NCBI GenBank assembly: GCA_001683735.1
Contig: LUGG01000004.1
Span: 1,736,001-1,800,000, forward strand
Source of the DNA: Grifola frondosa
Taxonomy: Eukaryota > Basidiomycota > Agaricomycetes > Polyporales > Grifolaceae
Reading direction: 5' to 3'
Length of the DNA: 64,000 nucleotides
The position numbers and the translations under genes were made by a program. The stretch's first letter is position 1. The number at the start of each line of letters is the position of its first letter. Positions 45,727 to 56,159 of the stretch are shown here, in pieces. The notes under the pieces were generated by a model that was not told the origin of the DNA, searched no databases, and worked only from the letters and a program-made list of their open reading frames with translations.

Positions 45727-47465
45727 TTATTGACTAGATGTCGAATTGTCATTGATGGTCATAGCAAAATCCTTGAACCAGGTATACTGATCTTTGGGAC
45801 TCGCATACTTCGGCTCATGGCCGCCAAAGAAAGTGCTGAAATCCGTCATGAGTGCATGCATAGTGGTGGATGATTGAATTATAGAAAAGGCTCACCTGAA
45901 GAAAAGACCCGTGAAACCTACAGGTTGTGAGGGCTGATCTTGCTCCGCCCATGCAGCCGCATCGCTGGGACTCGCCATCACGTATGCAGTCGCAGTGCTC
46001 GTCGATTGCAAGGTAACTGTTTCAATCGTAGGGGAAGCTGTGACCGTGCTCGTAGCAGTGAGCATGCATTCTGGTAGTGTTGTTGTATCTGTGGCGGCGG
46101 TGCCAGCACTTGGCTGCTGATCGATGAATGTCGGAGGCGCAAAGAAGACAGGATCCGCGTCCGCACCAACGTCAGAGTTAGGGTTGGAGGTATGTGAGAC
46201 TCGGCCATCAATGCTGGCTAAGACATTCCCAAGAGGAAATTCGAATGGCTCTCCATCGTAGGTCTCATCACCCTCAGGCCCGTCAGCCTCAGGATCAGGT
46301 GGCGCAGGATGGTCACGATAGAAGACATCCGAGCGGTTGATCACCTCTTGTCCATTCACCTCGAGAATAAACGCACCGTCTTGCTCGCCGGGAGTATTGA
46401 GCGAAACTGTCTGGCGGACGTGCGTCCACGCCCCTGCGGCGAACTTAAAAGAGCCTCGGCCAACCGACAACCCATAGTCCGCGTCGCAGACAGATTGCGG
46501 CGGCGTTGAACAAAGCGCATCAGTCTGCTTGTTTTTTGGAGCGTACTATGCACCAGATATTAGAACGGCAGTTTGGAATAGAAATGAGTGCCTACCAAAT
46601 ACAGTTCCCCGGCTCCCCCTGGTCTCCACATCAGCCTGGTGCTGAAACATTCCAGCGCGTCGTCGCCTCCAGAGCAGCCGTCATGACCACCGTACATACC
46701 GGGCATTTTTCCAGCCAATACCCAATCGAAGTCAGATGGGAAGAAGACACTGTACTCCAATGTAACATTCTGCGCGTGTTTCAAGTCCAGTGGGGTGGCA
46801 TAGAAATCAGCGCCTCCCTGCGGCTCTGAGCTCGGATTGATAGAATTCGCAGGATAGAAAAGCTGCAAGAGAGCGGTAGAATTATCATTTGGTAGCGTGG
46901 AGTTTGGCATGGAGTCTGGAATGTCTGCTGCTGCGACGACTGCATCTGGGGTACTTGTAGTAGGCAAAACAGCGTTGACGATGCGCATATTTTGTTTCCC
47001 ATAAGCGAAATTTGCAACCTTGAAAGCTGAAAGATCAGTCATCTGAGCTGGCGCCGCCCACGCCGTCTGCATAATCGTCGGGGTCGGAGGAGGTGTAATT
47101 GTGATAAAATCTGTGACCGTGGTGGGCGGAGCGGAGACAGTAACAGTAGTCGGCGGCGCCATAACGGTGGTGACGACAACGGTAGTAAACGCGACGGCAG
47201 TAGTTATGGGTGCAGATGAAGACGCGGTAGACGACAAGAAGGGTGTTGAAGAATCGTCAGGTACCACAAGTAACGGAACGGCAGAGGACGACGGCGCGAC
47301 CGTCACGACAGTAGTAGCAGTTTCTAGCACGTCGAAAGAAGAAGTCATCACATCTGTGACCCAAATGATCTCGACAGAAGTTGTGTTGCCAGGAGAGTCC
47401 AAGGGTGCAGAGAAAGCATTGAGGAAAGCAAACGTAGCCAAGAGAACAATAGCCGTCGAGGCCAT
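45727..47465 (-). CDS. Secreted polysaccharide lyase family 14-like protein
   Basis: The start at 47465 reads MASTAIVLLATFAFLNAFSA, a signal peptide. A Thr/Ser/Val-rich region of about 100 residues follows. The lyase domain begins near AAPAQMTDLSAFKVANFAYG. Core motifs are LEYSVFFPSDFDWVLAGKMP, GMYGGHDGCSGGDDALECFS and TRLMWRPGGAGELYLYAP, then DADYGLSVGRGSFKFAAGAW, THVRQTVSLNTPGEQDGAFI and EVNGQEVINRSDVFYRD. The last exon restores PVGFTGLFFSTFFGGHEPKY and ASPKDQYTWFKDFAMTIND before TAA at 45727-45729. An unusual Ser/Thr-rich insert (about 46000-46180) splits the domain. PL14 enzymes cleave uronic-acid polymers by beta-elimination; the substrate here is unknown. Confidence 0.82.
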
Positions 47466-48479
47466 TATCGAAAGCAATTCGAAAGCAATGGGTATAACTG
47501 TACAACAGCTGAGAAATTTCTAGCTCTGCATCACCCAGTGCATCAAGTTAACGGTTTTGAACGAGCCCGGCGGGCTGAAACCTAATAAGAAGACTCAAAA
47601 TGTCAGCCTTATAGGTTGATCAGTTTCTGCTGACCTTGAGGATAGAATCCCTTTCGTATTAACTGGTGTTTTTAATCAAGAAGGGGAGATGGGGGTCGAC
47701 CGAAAGCCGCTAATCGACCCCAGGTCTGATTATTGATAGCCTCTTGTTCCTAATAACACGCAGATTGTTTAGTGTGCACTTGGTGTGTGCTCACACATCC
47801 ATATAGATAGAGACTAGACCTAATCATCCGTCTCGCGCGACGTCGACAGTATTAAAACGGTGGAAATAAGGAGGCGCCTAATATATTGAGCGCCATCACC
47901 CTTTTGCACACTTACCTACACTTACTTCTTCTACATGCATGAGCTGGTGGTGGCTCAGTATGCGAGATTCGATTGAACATTGGAACATAAAGCTTCTAAT
48001 TCGTGGTCTTATATCAGACTTGCAGCGCGCGCGGGCTGGAAACGTCATTATAGTGAGGACTTCGTGAAAGCCCAACCGCTGACGGGTGCCTCTTCAGCAT
48101 ACAGCTCGCATCCAAACTCTTTCTGTGCAGCAGGCTAGCGTTCCAGTGTTCAACTTTTGCCGAGCACGATCCCCCGGCTCGACAATATTCACAACTGCCG
48201 ACTTTCGTCTTGGGGTGGTACGATAGAGGGGGCGATCCGGGCCGAACGTGGTTCGTTCTCGCAATACGGAATCAATACCACTGCCAGCATAAGCGATCAC
48301 GTTTAATTGTGTGATTCGCCAGGACATTTCGAAGAGGTACAAATACCGGTCAAGCTGCAGGTCCGAGAGTACTTCATCTGACTCGCTTCCACGTAAAGTG
48401 TTCAAACACCGTTTCTCTTCCGCGACTCAGTGATCGCAATTCCCCATCGCTCATTCTCGAGAAACTACTAACAATCGAC
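47466..48479. other. Intergenic region, divergent promoters
   Basis: About 1 kb between the starts of the PL14 and DOPA dioxygenase genes, which point away from each other. Contains CT-rich stretches near 47900-47935 that could be initiator regions. No coding sequence recognised. Confidence 0.4.
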
Positions 48480-49412
48480 ATGAGCCCACAAACAGATCTA
48501 AAAGAAGTAGCCGATTCTGAAATCAAGTACGTCCATGACAAACTGTTACGATAGCTCTTAAACAAAACACGATGTGTACATTCACCACAGAGAATGGCAT
48601 TTTCGTGAGTAAAAAACAATATGATGGTGTCCTGACTGCTAATCGGCATTCTAACGAACAGATATTTACTTCCATAAATGGAATGCCGACGAGCACCAAG
48701 CGGCTCTCGAGCTCCGTGATGCTGTCCTGCGCCTCAGGCGGGATGGTGCATTTGTAGCGGTTCCACTCTTCCGAGTCAATACAGATCCCATTGGTCCACA
48801 TCCTGTGGGTAAGTGTCCCCTCTCCGGAGTGTAGACGTTGGTTAAGACCTAGGATTCTTAGGTTCGTACGAGATATGGTGCCCATCTGAGTCGTTCGCCT
48901 CCGTGTACTCGTACTTGTGTTTGAACAGAGGCGACCTCAGGTATGAACATATCGGTGCGGCTTACACTTCTGACCGGAGGCTGTAGCGTCTTAATCCATC
49001 CGCTGACTCGGGAGCAGGTATGTCACATACTGTTGGGCGTATTAAAACCTATCGACTTTATTGTTACAGCGCAAGTTAGTGCTTATTAACCTGGTTGATC
49101 TTCTTGGATAGACATTGAATGTCTTCCGTCTCAGGGACCATGAGATTCGACAGACTTGGCTTGGTTCATCTTTTCAGCTCAACCTCTCCATGTCGCCAGT
49201 CAACAGCGTGGATCTTCCGCTGCAATATCCCAGCTTGAGTACGCTTGCCTAAGTCCTCCCTCATGCTCCCTGTGCTTATTAGTGCTGGAACAGAGCTCGG
49301 CTACTCTGCGCTTCCATCGAAGATATCTCTAGAGGAGCGTAAGCGCATTGGTTCGCAGGTTGAGCGAGTTCTAAGGGATGAGAAAGAGGCTGCGAAGGCT
49401 CCCAGTGATTGA
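48480..49412 (+). CDS. DOPA 4,5-dioxygenase-like protein
   Basis: Extradiol dioxygenase of the family that opens the catechol ring of L-DOPA (known from betalain synthesis in Amanita). Exon 1 reads MSPQTDLKEVADSEIK. After an intron (GTACGT to CACAG) comes EWHFH, and after another IYFHKWNADEHQAALELRDA. Together they form WHFHIYFH, the conserved His-rich start of the family. Then VLRLRRDGAFVAVPLFRVNT, DPIGPHPVG, SYEIWCPSESFASVYSYLCL, NRGDLSILVHPLTREQ and HEIRHTWLGSPFQLNLS. The C-terminus is ISLEERKRIGSQVERVLRDE, ending PSD at 49412. The metal-binding His residues (HIYFH, VGPHPVG-like IGPHPVG, LVHPLT) are all present. About 220 residues, five or six exons. Confidence 0.87.
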
Positions 49413-49713
49413 AATAAGTCATGGTTCGCAGATCCAATTCTTCGAGAGTATACTACAGGACGACTGCTGTCCCAACTGATCCTGGGGACGTCTTGTATTA
49501 CATCCTTCTCTGTCCTGTATTTGTATGCGCAAAGTTCAAATTTTGACGCGTGGGCGCTTATTTCAAATAACGGCGCACATGTGGGAGAAATAATATAATC
49601 GACGTCCATCATGAGTCAATACCACCCTACACGACGTCTGCACTGTTTTGTCTTTGAACTAACTTCATTTCAACCGCGAAAGTCATTTAGAGTCTAGAGA
49701 ACTTGACAATCAA
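49413..49713. other. Intergenic region
   Basis: About 300 bp of promoter-like AT/GC-mixed sequence upstream of the glutamate 5-kinase gene. Nothing else recognised. Confidence 0.4.
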
Positions 49714-51660
49714 ATGGCCCGACCTCGCCATGCGCCCTCGAATACCATCGTGATCAAACTAGGTATGTGGCCTTCTCATACACCTTGCTATGTATGTTCT
49801 TGACACCATGCAGGAACATCGTCTATCGTGCATGAGACGACACACCAGCCGTTGCTTTCCACGCTTTCTGCTGTCGTCGAGACCGTTGTACATCTCCGTG
49901 AGCAGGGCCATAAGGTTGTGCTCGTCAGCTCGGGGCGATCGGGGTTGGCTTGAAACGCATGGAGGTTCCTAATCGCCCCAAAAGCTTGTCGAAAAAGCAG
50001 GTGAGTTTTGTTCCATATTGCTAGACTTGGGTGGTACATGTGTGCTAGTGGTGGTGTAATCTATCGCTAAACGCAGTGCGACGTTTGAGGGCGTACGCGC
50101 TTTCCCTGTAAATCCTTGAGATGCTGATATCTTGTCTAGGCACTTGCCGCCATAGGCCAAGGGCGGTTGATTGCGCTATGGGATAACTTATTCAGCCAGC
50201 TGGGACAGCCAATCGCTCAGGTATTGCTCACGCGAGGGGATATCTCTGACGTGCGTCCTTTTCTATCTGGATTGTGACGGGAGGTTTGAATTCCTGCGGA
50301 TAGCGCACTCGTTATTTGAACGCCGTGAATACATTCAAGGAGTTGCTGTCTATGGGGTGTCGTTCCCATTGTGAACGAAAATGATACTGTCTCAGTTAGC
50401 GTGAGTGGACATCCTCTTTAAACGTTATCATCCTAAACTCATTCGCTGCTTGTAGGAAATCAAATTTGGTGATAACGATACATTGTCTGCTATCACGTCG
50501 TCTATGATACATGCCGACTACCTCTTCCTGCTCACGGACGTCGATGGCCTATACACTGCTAACCCGAGGAAGGACCCTACCGCTGCACTGATCGAAGAAG
50601 TAACCTCTATCGCCGCGATCCGCTCACAAGGTAGTGCTCGTATTGATGCTGATATTTGGCATGATTAACACGCATTCGTAGTGAGCACGACGACTCTGGG
50701 TTCCAGTTTGGGCACAGGCGGGATGGAGACCAAGCTCATTGCAGCTGAGATCGCGACTGCTGCGGGTGTCGCGACCATCATTACATCTAGCAAAGATCCC
50801 AAAAATATCTTCAAAATAATTGAATACAATAACGCATTCAAGTCCGGAACCGTCACTCCCCTAGAGCCGCAATCAGGGCGTTCAAGTCCAGTGCCGCGCG
50901 CTGCGATAGCTACCCCAGATTCAAAATTGATTTCTCCAGTGCAGACGCCCCCACTAGCAAGCCTGCTTCGTCCGCCGCATACTCTGTTCCAGCCGTTGGC
51001 GATGCCGCTGCGTGATCTGAAATCGTGGACAAGTCATACCTTATACCCATCGGGAAGCGTGATTATCGACACAGGCGCACATCATGTGCTATCTCGGCGC
51101 GAGTCTGGAGGCCGTCTTCTCCCTGCTGGCGTCTTGGGTGTTCGGGGTGCATTCGCCTCTGGACAAGCTGTGCGAATAGTGGTACGTCGTAGGCGCGGGG
51201 CAGACTCAATCACAGCGAATTCGGAGATGGCCAATGACGATACCGTTCACACGCGGTCTTACTCTGACGGCAGTACTACAACGGAACCTAATACGCCTAT
51301 GTTATTTGCGACGGAGTCCATGACTTCATCGATTTCCACATTAGACGCACGGCTGGAGAGCGCGGAAATGACGCCGTCAACTACGCTCAAACCGCTGCCG
51401 GAAGAAGATTCAGTCGGACGCGAGAAAGATATCGATGAGACGGCGGACTGGGAGGTGGAGGAAGTTGGGCGGGGCCTTGCGAACTATAACTCTGCGCAGA
51501 TCGAGAGAGTGAAGGGCTTGAAAAGGCATGCAGTTTCGCTCTCTTCGGCGTCGAGATGTGCTGATATGCTTATCACCGCAGTTCTTATATCGCTCAACTG
51601 CTTGGATATGCGGATTCCGAGTATGTCGTAGAAAATATTACGATCCGTGTCCCACCATAA
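49714..51660 (+). CDS. PRO1: Glutamate 5-kinase (gamma-glutamyl kinase)
   Basis: First enzyme of proline synthesis: phosphorylates glutamate with ATP in the cytosol. It starts [20 protein letters not shown]. The amino-acid kinase domain shows [92 protein letters not shown] and [22 protein letters not shown]-terminal PUA domain follows, with [20 protein letters not shown] and [21 protein letters not shown] disordered insert of about 85 residues sits before [19 protein letters not shown]. The last intron has a GC donor (AAAAG/GCATGC) and acceptor CGCAG; it joins to [20 protein letters not shown] and TIRVPP, stop at 51658-51660. Without that splice, the frame would end at 51631 in an unrelated tail. 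Confidence 0.92.
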
Positions 51661-52028
51661 TTGGTTGGGTATCGGTGCTCGTGTCTTCATAGCCGTATAG
51701 AGTTAGTTCCTGATTTAAGGGTTTGATATGAGTGGTTGAGCATTCGGCAACAATATACCCTTGAGTGTCTAGGACCATCATCAATTGTTCGACATACGTA
51801 CTGAGGAGAGATGCGAAGGCGTCAAACCGATCAAACTCAATTGGCGGACGAGTAGTCTCGCACACGTGGGACCGTCTGTTTGTTTTGAACAAACAAAGCG
51901 GCATGATTTTCTGAGCCATGGAGTCCGTTAGGTATGATAATCCACTTTACTACTTCCTCTTTTCTGACACTTTTCTACATTATCAACCATTCGCTCTTGA
52001 ATGTGCTAATCATTCTCTTGAAAACGAT
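51661..52028. other. Intergenic region
   Basis: 3' end of glutamate 5-kinase and promoter of PRPP synthetase, both on the plus strand. Nothing else recognised. Confidence 0.4.
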
Positions 52029-53412
52029 ATGCTCCACGGAAATTCTATCAGGATCCTCACCGGTATGTGAAGTTACCCGACGCTGTACATGATATTCAAG
52101 CAGGTCACCGCAGGGAATAGCCACCCCGGGCTCGCCCAAGCTGTGGTCGAGCGGTGAGCTGCAGCTTTCCCTGACGCAGCCAGGCAGTCTGTGGACTGGT
52201 CATTCACCAACATGATCCAGGCTTAATGTTCCTTTGACACCTTGTACCGTCAAGAAGTTCTCCAACGGGGAGATCAACGTCAAAATTTCGGAATCCATCC
52301 GCGATGAGGACGTCTTCATCATCCAGTCAGGCTGCAGCGATGTCAATGACAATTTGATGGAGCTTCTCATCCTCATCTCTGCCTGCAAGGGGGCTTCCGC
52401 CCGCCGCATCACCGCTGTGATTCCATGCTTCCCCTATGCCAGGATGGACAAAAAGGACAAGTCTCGCGCACCAATCACCGCGAAGCTTGTGGCAAACATG
52501 CTTGCTGTGGCAGGTTGTGACCATGTCATCACCATGGATCTACATGCCAGTCAAATTCAGGGTTTCTTTGACTTCCCTGTGGACAACCTGTATTCCGAGC
52601 CACTCATGATCTCTTACATCAAGAGATACATAGATGGATGGAAGAACAGCATCATTGTCAGTCCTGATGCCGGAGGCGCGAAGCGGTGAGTGCTGCTTAC
52701 CACAAACTACACCAAGCGGCACATTGACAATGGAGAAAGGGTCACAGCTATTGCGGACAAGCTCGGCGTGGAGTTTGCACTCATCCATAGGGAGCGGAAA
52801 CACAATTCGATCGAGGTTTCTGAGAAGATGGAGGTACTCGTTGGAGACGTGCGCGACAAGGTGCGGACATCCATGCACACATGTAGAAGATTGGGAATAT
52901 TCATCACACGATCAGGTGGCCATCCTAGTTGATGACATGATTGATACCGGCTCGACGCTTGCACTTGCAGCCCGTTCCCTCATAGATAATGGCGCGAAGA
53001 AGGTGTATGCTTTGATTTCGCACGGTAAGTCCACATTTCATCTCCGAGCGTTCTTGAGCGTTCCAGTCCAGTGTCAGGCCTTGCTTTCTGACATGCTTTG
53101 GATGGCGATGGGATAGGCTTACTGTCGGAGGCCAAGATGAGCATGATCCAGGAGTTGCCGATTGAGCAGCTTGTGGTACGTCTGTCTCACCGTCATATAC
53201 ATGATGACGAACGAAGTCGATATGTCGTAATCTAGGTTACAAACACCATCCCACAACATATCCACGAGGCCGGTTGTTCGAAGCTTATCACCATGGATGT
53301 CAGTCCTACAATTGCAGAAAGCATCCGCAGGACGCACAACGGAGAGAGCATTAGCTTGCTTTTTGGTGATTGGGCCGAGGGTGCTAGTGTGAATGGCGTT
53401 GGTGTGTATTAG
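52029..53412 (+). CDS. Ribose-phosphate pyrophosphokinase (PRPP synthetase)
   Basis: Makes PRPP from ribose 5-phosphate and ATP for purine, pyrimidine, His and Trp synthesis. Exon 1 ([11 protein letters not shown]) joins over an intron with donor GTATGT to [14 protein letters not shown], then to [20 protein letters not shown]. Motifs follow: [80 protein letters not shown] and [11 protein letters not shown]. Next are [20 protein letters not shown], the PRPP-binding loop [20 protein letters not shown], and [11 protein letters not shown]. The end is [20 protein letters not shown], then [18 protein letters not shown] at the TAG 53410-53412. Close to the usual 320 residues over about seven exons. 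No frame breaks were seen. Confidence 0.94.
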
Positions 53413-53803
53413 ATCGTGTTCGTTGCATTCATGGACAGGGTGACCTCCCAGATAAACCAAAATGTATAACTACTCTAGATGTCAAGCTTGTTCGATGGTC
53501 GAGACATCTGCGTGTGCTTGTTTCCATGGCGCGATGCTCATGGACGCAGGACTATATGTCCCAAACTTCCCACTCCTTCCGCGGTAAACTTGTTTTTCCG
53601 GCTAGCGAACCTCTCGTGGCATTCTTCACTGAGCGTCCCTACCGAGGCATTCTCACAGCATGCATCGCGGTCCCGTAATCTTTAAGGTGCAGTTGGCAAG
53701 GCCGCCTCCACGGGAAGGGACAGCTCCACTCTTAAAAGTGCCATGATCTGAACAGTCATTGGTGCAAAATTGTCCTGTCCCTTCCCCTTGGGTGTCGTGC
53801 GAG
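53413..53803. other. Intergenic region with short inverted repeat
   Basis: Contains a perfect 12-bp inverted repeat, GGGAAGGGACAG at 53712-53723 and CTGTCCCTTCCC at 53775-53786, in the promoter of the next gene. No other feature recognised. Confidence 0.45.
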
Positions 53804-54503
53804 ATGACCCAGAAGCTAAGCCTCACTACGACCAGCCTTCGAAACGTCGTCATCTCGAACGCCACGGATATCATCTACTACGAAGTCGTAACGCCGAAGT
53901 GGGAGCGTCACCTCACGCGCATCAACAGACTTGATCCCAATACGCGCGAGTTTGACCTTATTGGCGAATTGCGAAATGAAGACGACAAACCCGTTGCGAT
54001 ACGGTTCTATGGAGGGTCTTTCAAGCCCGTAGAGGAGTTTCTGCGTAGTGAGGGAGACTCGCCGAATATGTCAGATCTTCGTCCTTCTGCCTTGCACTGC
54101 CGATGCATTGGAACTAATAGAGATGAATCAAGGACTGCTTGTTTTAAAGGGAAAGATGGTAAAAGGTATACTTGGAGTGCTGAAAAGAAACATTTGAAGG
54201 TGTGTCGTGTTCAAGGAGTCACTATGCCAGGCTGATCATGAATCCTTTGAGCAGCTCATGCGCGAGGACACGCCAGATAAGCCCGTTGCTGTCTACTGCA
54301 AGCAGAAGCGTTTCTTGTATGTGCTGCGCATGTCGGAGCATCCTTGCTTAGAGGTCGACGTATCTACAATCGACGTATTAGATCATCTCATAGGTACGCC
54401 TCCTTCACCCATGCCTGAGCAGTCCATGACGACTAACTGAGGGTCCAACTCAGTCTCGTTCCTCCTTATAGAACGCCGCCGCCGTGATCGTGACTGTAAG
54501 TGA
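53804..54503 (+). CDS. DUF6593 domain protein
   Basis: A small basidiomycete-specific protein of unknown function. The start at 53804 reads MTQKLSLTTTSLRNVVISNA, then TDIIYYEVVTPKWERHLTRI, NRLDPNTREFDLIGELRNED and KPVAIRFYGGSFKPVEEFL. After an intron come CFKGKDGKRYTWSAEKKHLK and, beyond a short ambiguous junction at about 54200, FKESLCQADHESFEQLMRED. Then PVAVYCKQKRFLYVLRMSEH, CLEVDVSTIDVLDHLI and, on the last exon, VSFLLIERRRRDRDCK. The pattern KDGxxYxW followed by VAxYxxxxxF...L.V.......LD.I..SFLLIE is the DUF6593 layout. The final hydrophobic-plus-Arg tail is typical. The junction near 54200 is either a 31-bp intron or a small indel. Confidence 0.75.
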
Positions 54504-54884
54504 TCACCAGTGTTGCCACCGCCTTATCGACCTGTTCTTATGCTCGATGTTGAACTATAACGGGCATATATATCATAATGACAGTTCGCCTTCACGGTTT
54601 GCTCTGACTTGAAGTCCTCCCGAGTTTAAGGAGGTAATTACATTCTATGACTTCCATGTTCACGACGAACAGACCCAGGGTGCGTTTTGTTTGCCTGAAT
54701 AAAATCAACTACAACGAGCGGCAAGGCTTCCTTCATCCTCATGAGGACATCCGATGAGCGCTCTGGCATGCCTTTCCATTGAACACGTCGTTGTTTCATG
54801 TATCTATATATGACACTGATTCTCAACAGAAATTCGCGCATAATGTAAGTACTCTCGAAGCGAAAGCATGTTCTCCGACACAAG
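54504..54884. other. Intergenic region between convergent genes
   Basis: 3' regions of the DUF6593 and HIT genes. Nothing recognised. Confidence 0.4.
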
Positions 54885-55601
54885 CTATAGGTTTTCTACA
54901 ATAGCCTGTAACGTCTTCTCCAAGTCCTCTCTCGGGCGTTCGACTCGAGGCCACCCTCCGATGCCTAAGCCCTCCTCCTCATTCCTCTTCGGAATGACAT
55001 GAAAGTGAACGTGGAAGACATGTTGAAATGCGATTTTCCCGTTGTTCTGCGGGAGTGAGTACATAAGAAATCCCCATGCGATGCCTGTTCAAACTGAGCG
55101 CACCTGGAGGATGTTGTAGTCGACACAGCCTATGGCCTTGGCAATCTTCTTTGCCAGTGGCAAGATTTCAGCCAAGTACTTGTCGGGAACTTCGTCCATT
55201 CTGTTGGAATGATCTATTCCCAGCTATGATCAGCTGCTCAAAGTAAGGATGATTAATTGTCCCTGATCGCACATTTAGGGATGATCAAGGTGTGACCTTC
55301 GGCAGTAGGTCCGATATCCAGGAAAACATAGCTGTGAAAGGTCGTCAGCATGTTCAGCACATATTTCTAACTAAACAGAACGAACTTCAACTCCGTCTCG
55401 AGTATCTTGAACGACGGAATTTCTCCTGAGATTAATCAAGCATTGTTAATAACTCAAAGGGAAGATAGATCATTGGGTGGGACAAACCATTGATAATCTT
55501 GCAGAAGATGCAACTGAACCAAAGCATCAGGGGCGCCCTGTATGCAACATCAAGATATATTGACAACGGGAGACTTACTCGTCATTCAAATGGTTAGACA
55601 T
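54885..55601 (-). CDS. HIT-family nucleotide hydrolase (Hint type)
   Basis: Histidine-triad protein, a purine nucleoside phosphoramidase of the Hint/Hnt1 type. The start at 55601 reads MSNHLNDE, joined over a short intron to GAPDALV. The first conserved block CIFCKIING lies one base out of frame with this. Next exons give GEIPSFKILETELKFVL, then YVFLDIGPTAEGHTLIIPK, YHSNRMDEVPDKYLAEILPL with AKKIAKAIGCVDYNILQ, and NNGKIAFQHVFHVHFHVIPK. HVFHVHFHVIP contains the active-site triad HxHxH. The end is RNEEEGLGIGGWPRVERPRE then LEKTLQAIVENL, stop at 54885. Six or seven tiny exons in 717 bp. One base appears missing near 55530. Confidence 0.88.
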
Positions 55602-56159
55602 CAGGTTACACCACCCGATAAGAAGAGTAACTAGTTAGACACAGAACGTGCGCAACTTCCGCGTTTATATATCTTGGTGGCGTAAAATTAGCCGCTGTTT
55701 TCATCAAGCAGTGCGGCGCGTGATTCCGGCCGTCGCTATGCACATACATTGTGACACCATGTATACTGAGACCTGAGGTTGTAAACAGATGCCTAACAAT
55801 CTTTGCAAGGAAGTTAACCAAGCCATAAAGGATAATATATCGTGTCGCCCGTAATTGCTACACGGGATTATCGTAGGCATCCACAGAAATTCTAAAAACA
55901 ATTGTGACTTCCATCCGATTGAACTATTTGCATTGCAAATTTATAGTGCAATCGGAAGAGAATCTGAAAAATTGCCCAGACGAGGATGGGGAAGTCGACA
56001 AGATTCAGTGGCGAACGATATTCATATCACATTATGGGACGTTCCGGTGGAATGCATGCGGTAAACCAAGACTCGTCACAATCCATGCTGCTAAATGAAT
56101 CGATGCAAATAAATAAGACCGCAACAGTAGTGACATTGATGTGGGACTAACCATCCTTT
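55602..56159. other. Intergenic region
   Basis: AT-rich sequence between the start of the HIT gene and the stop of PER1. Nothing recognised. Confidence 0.4.
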
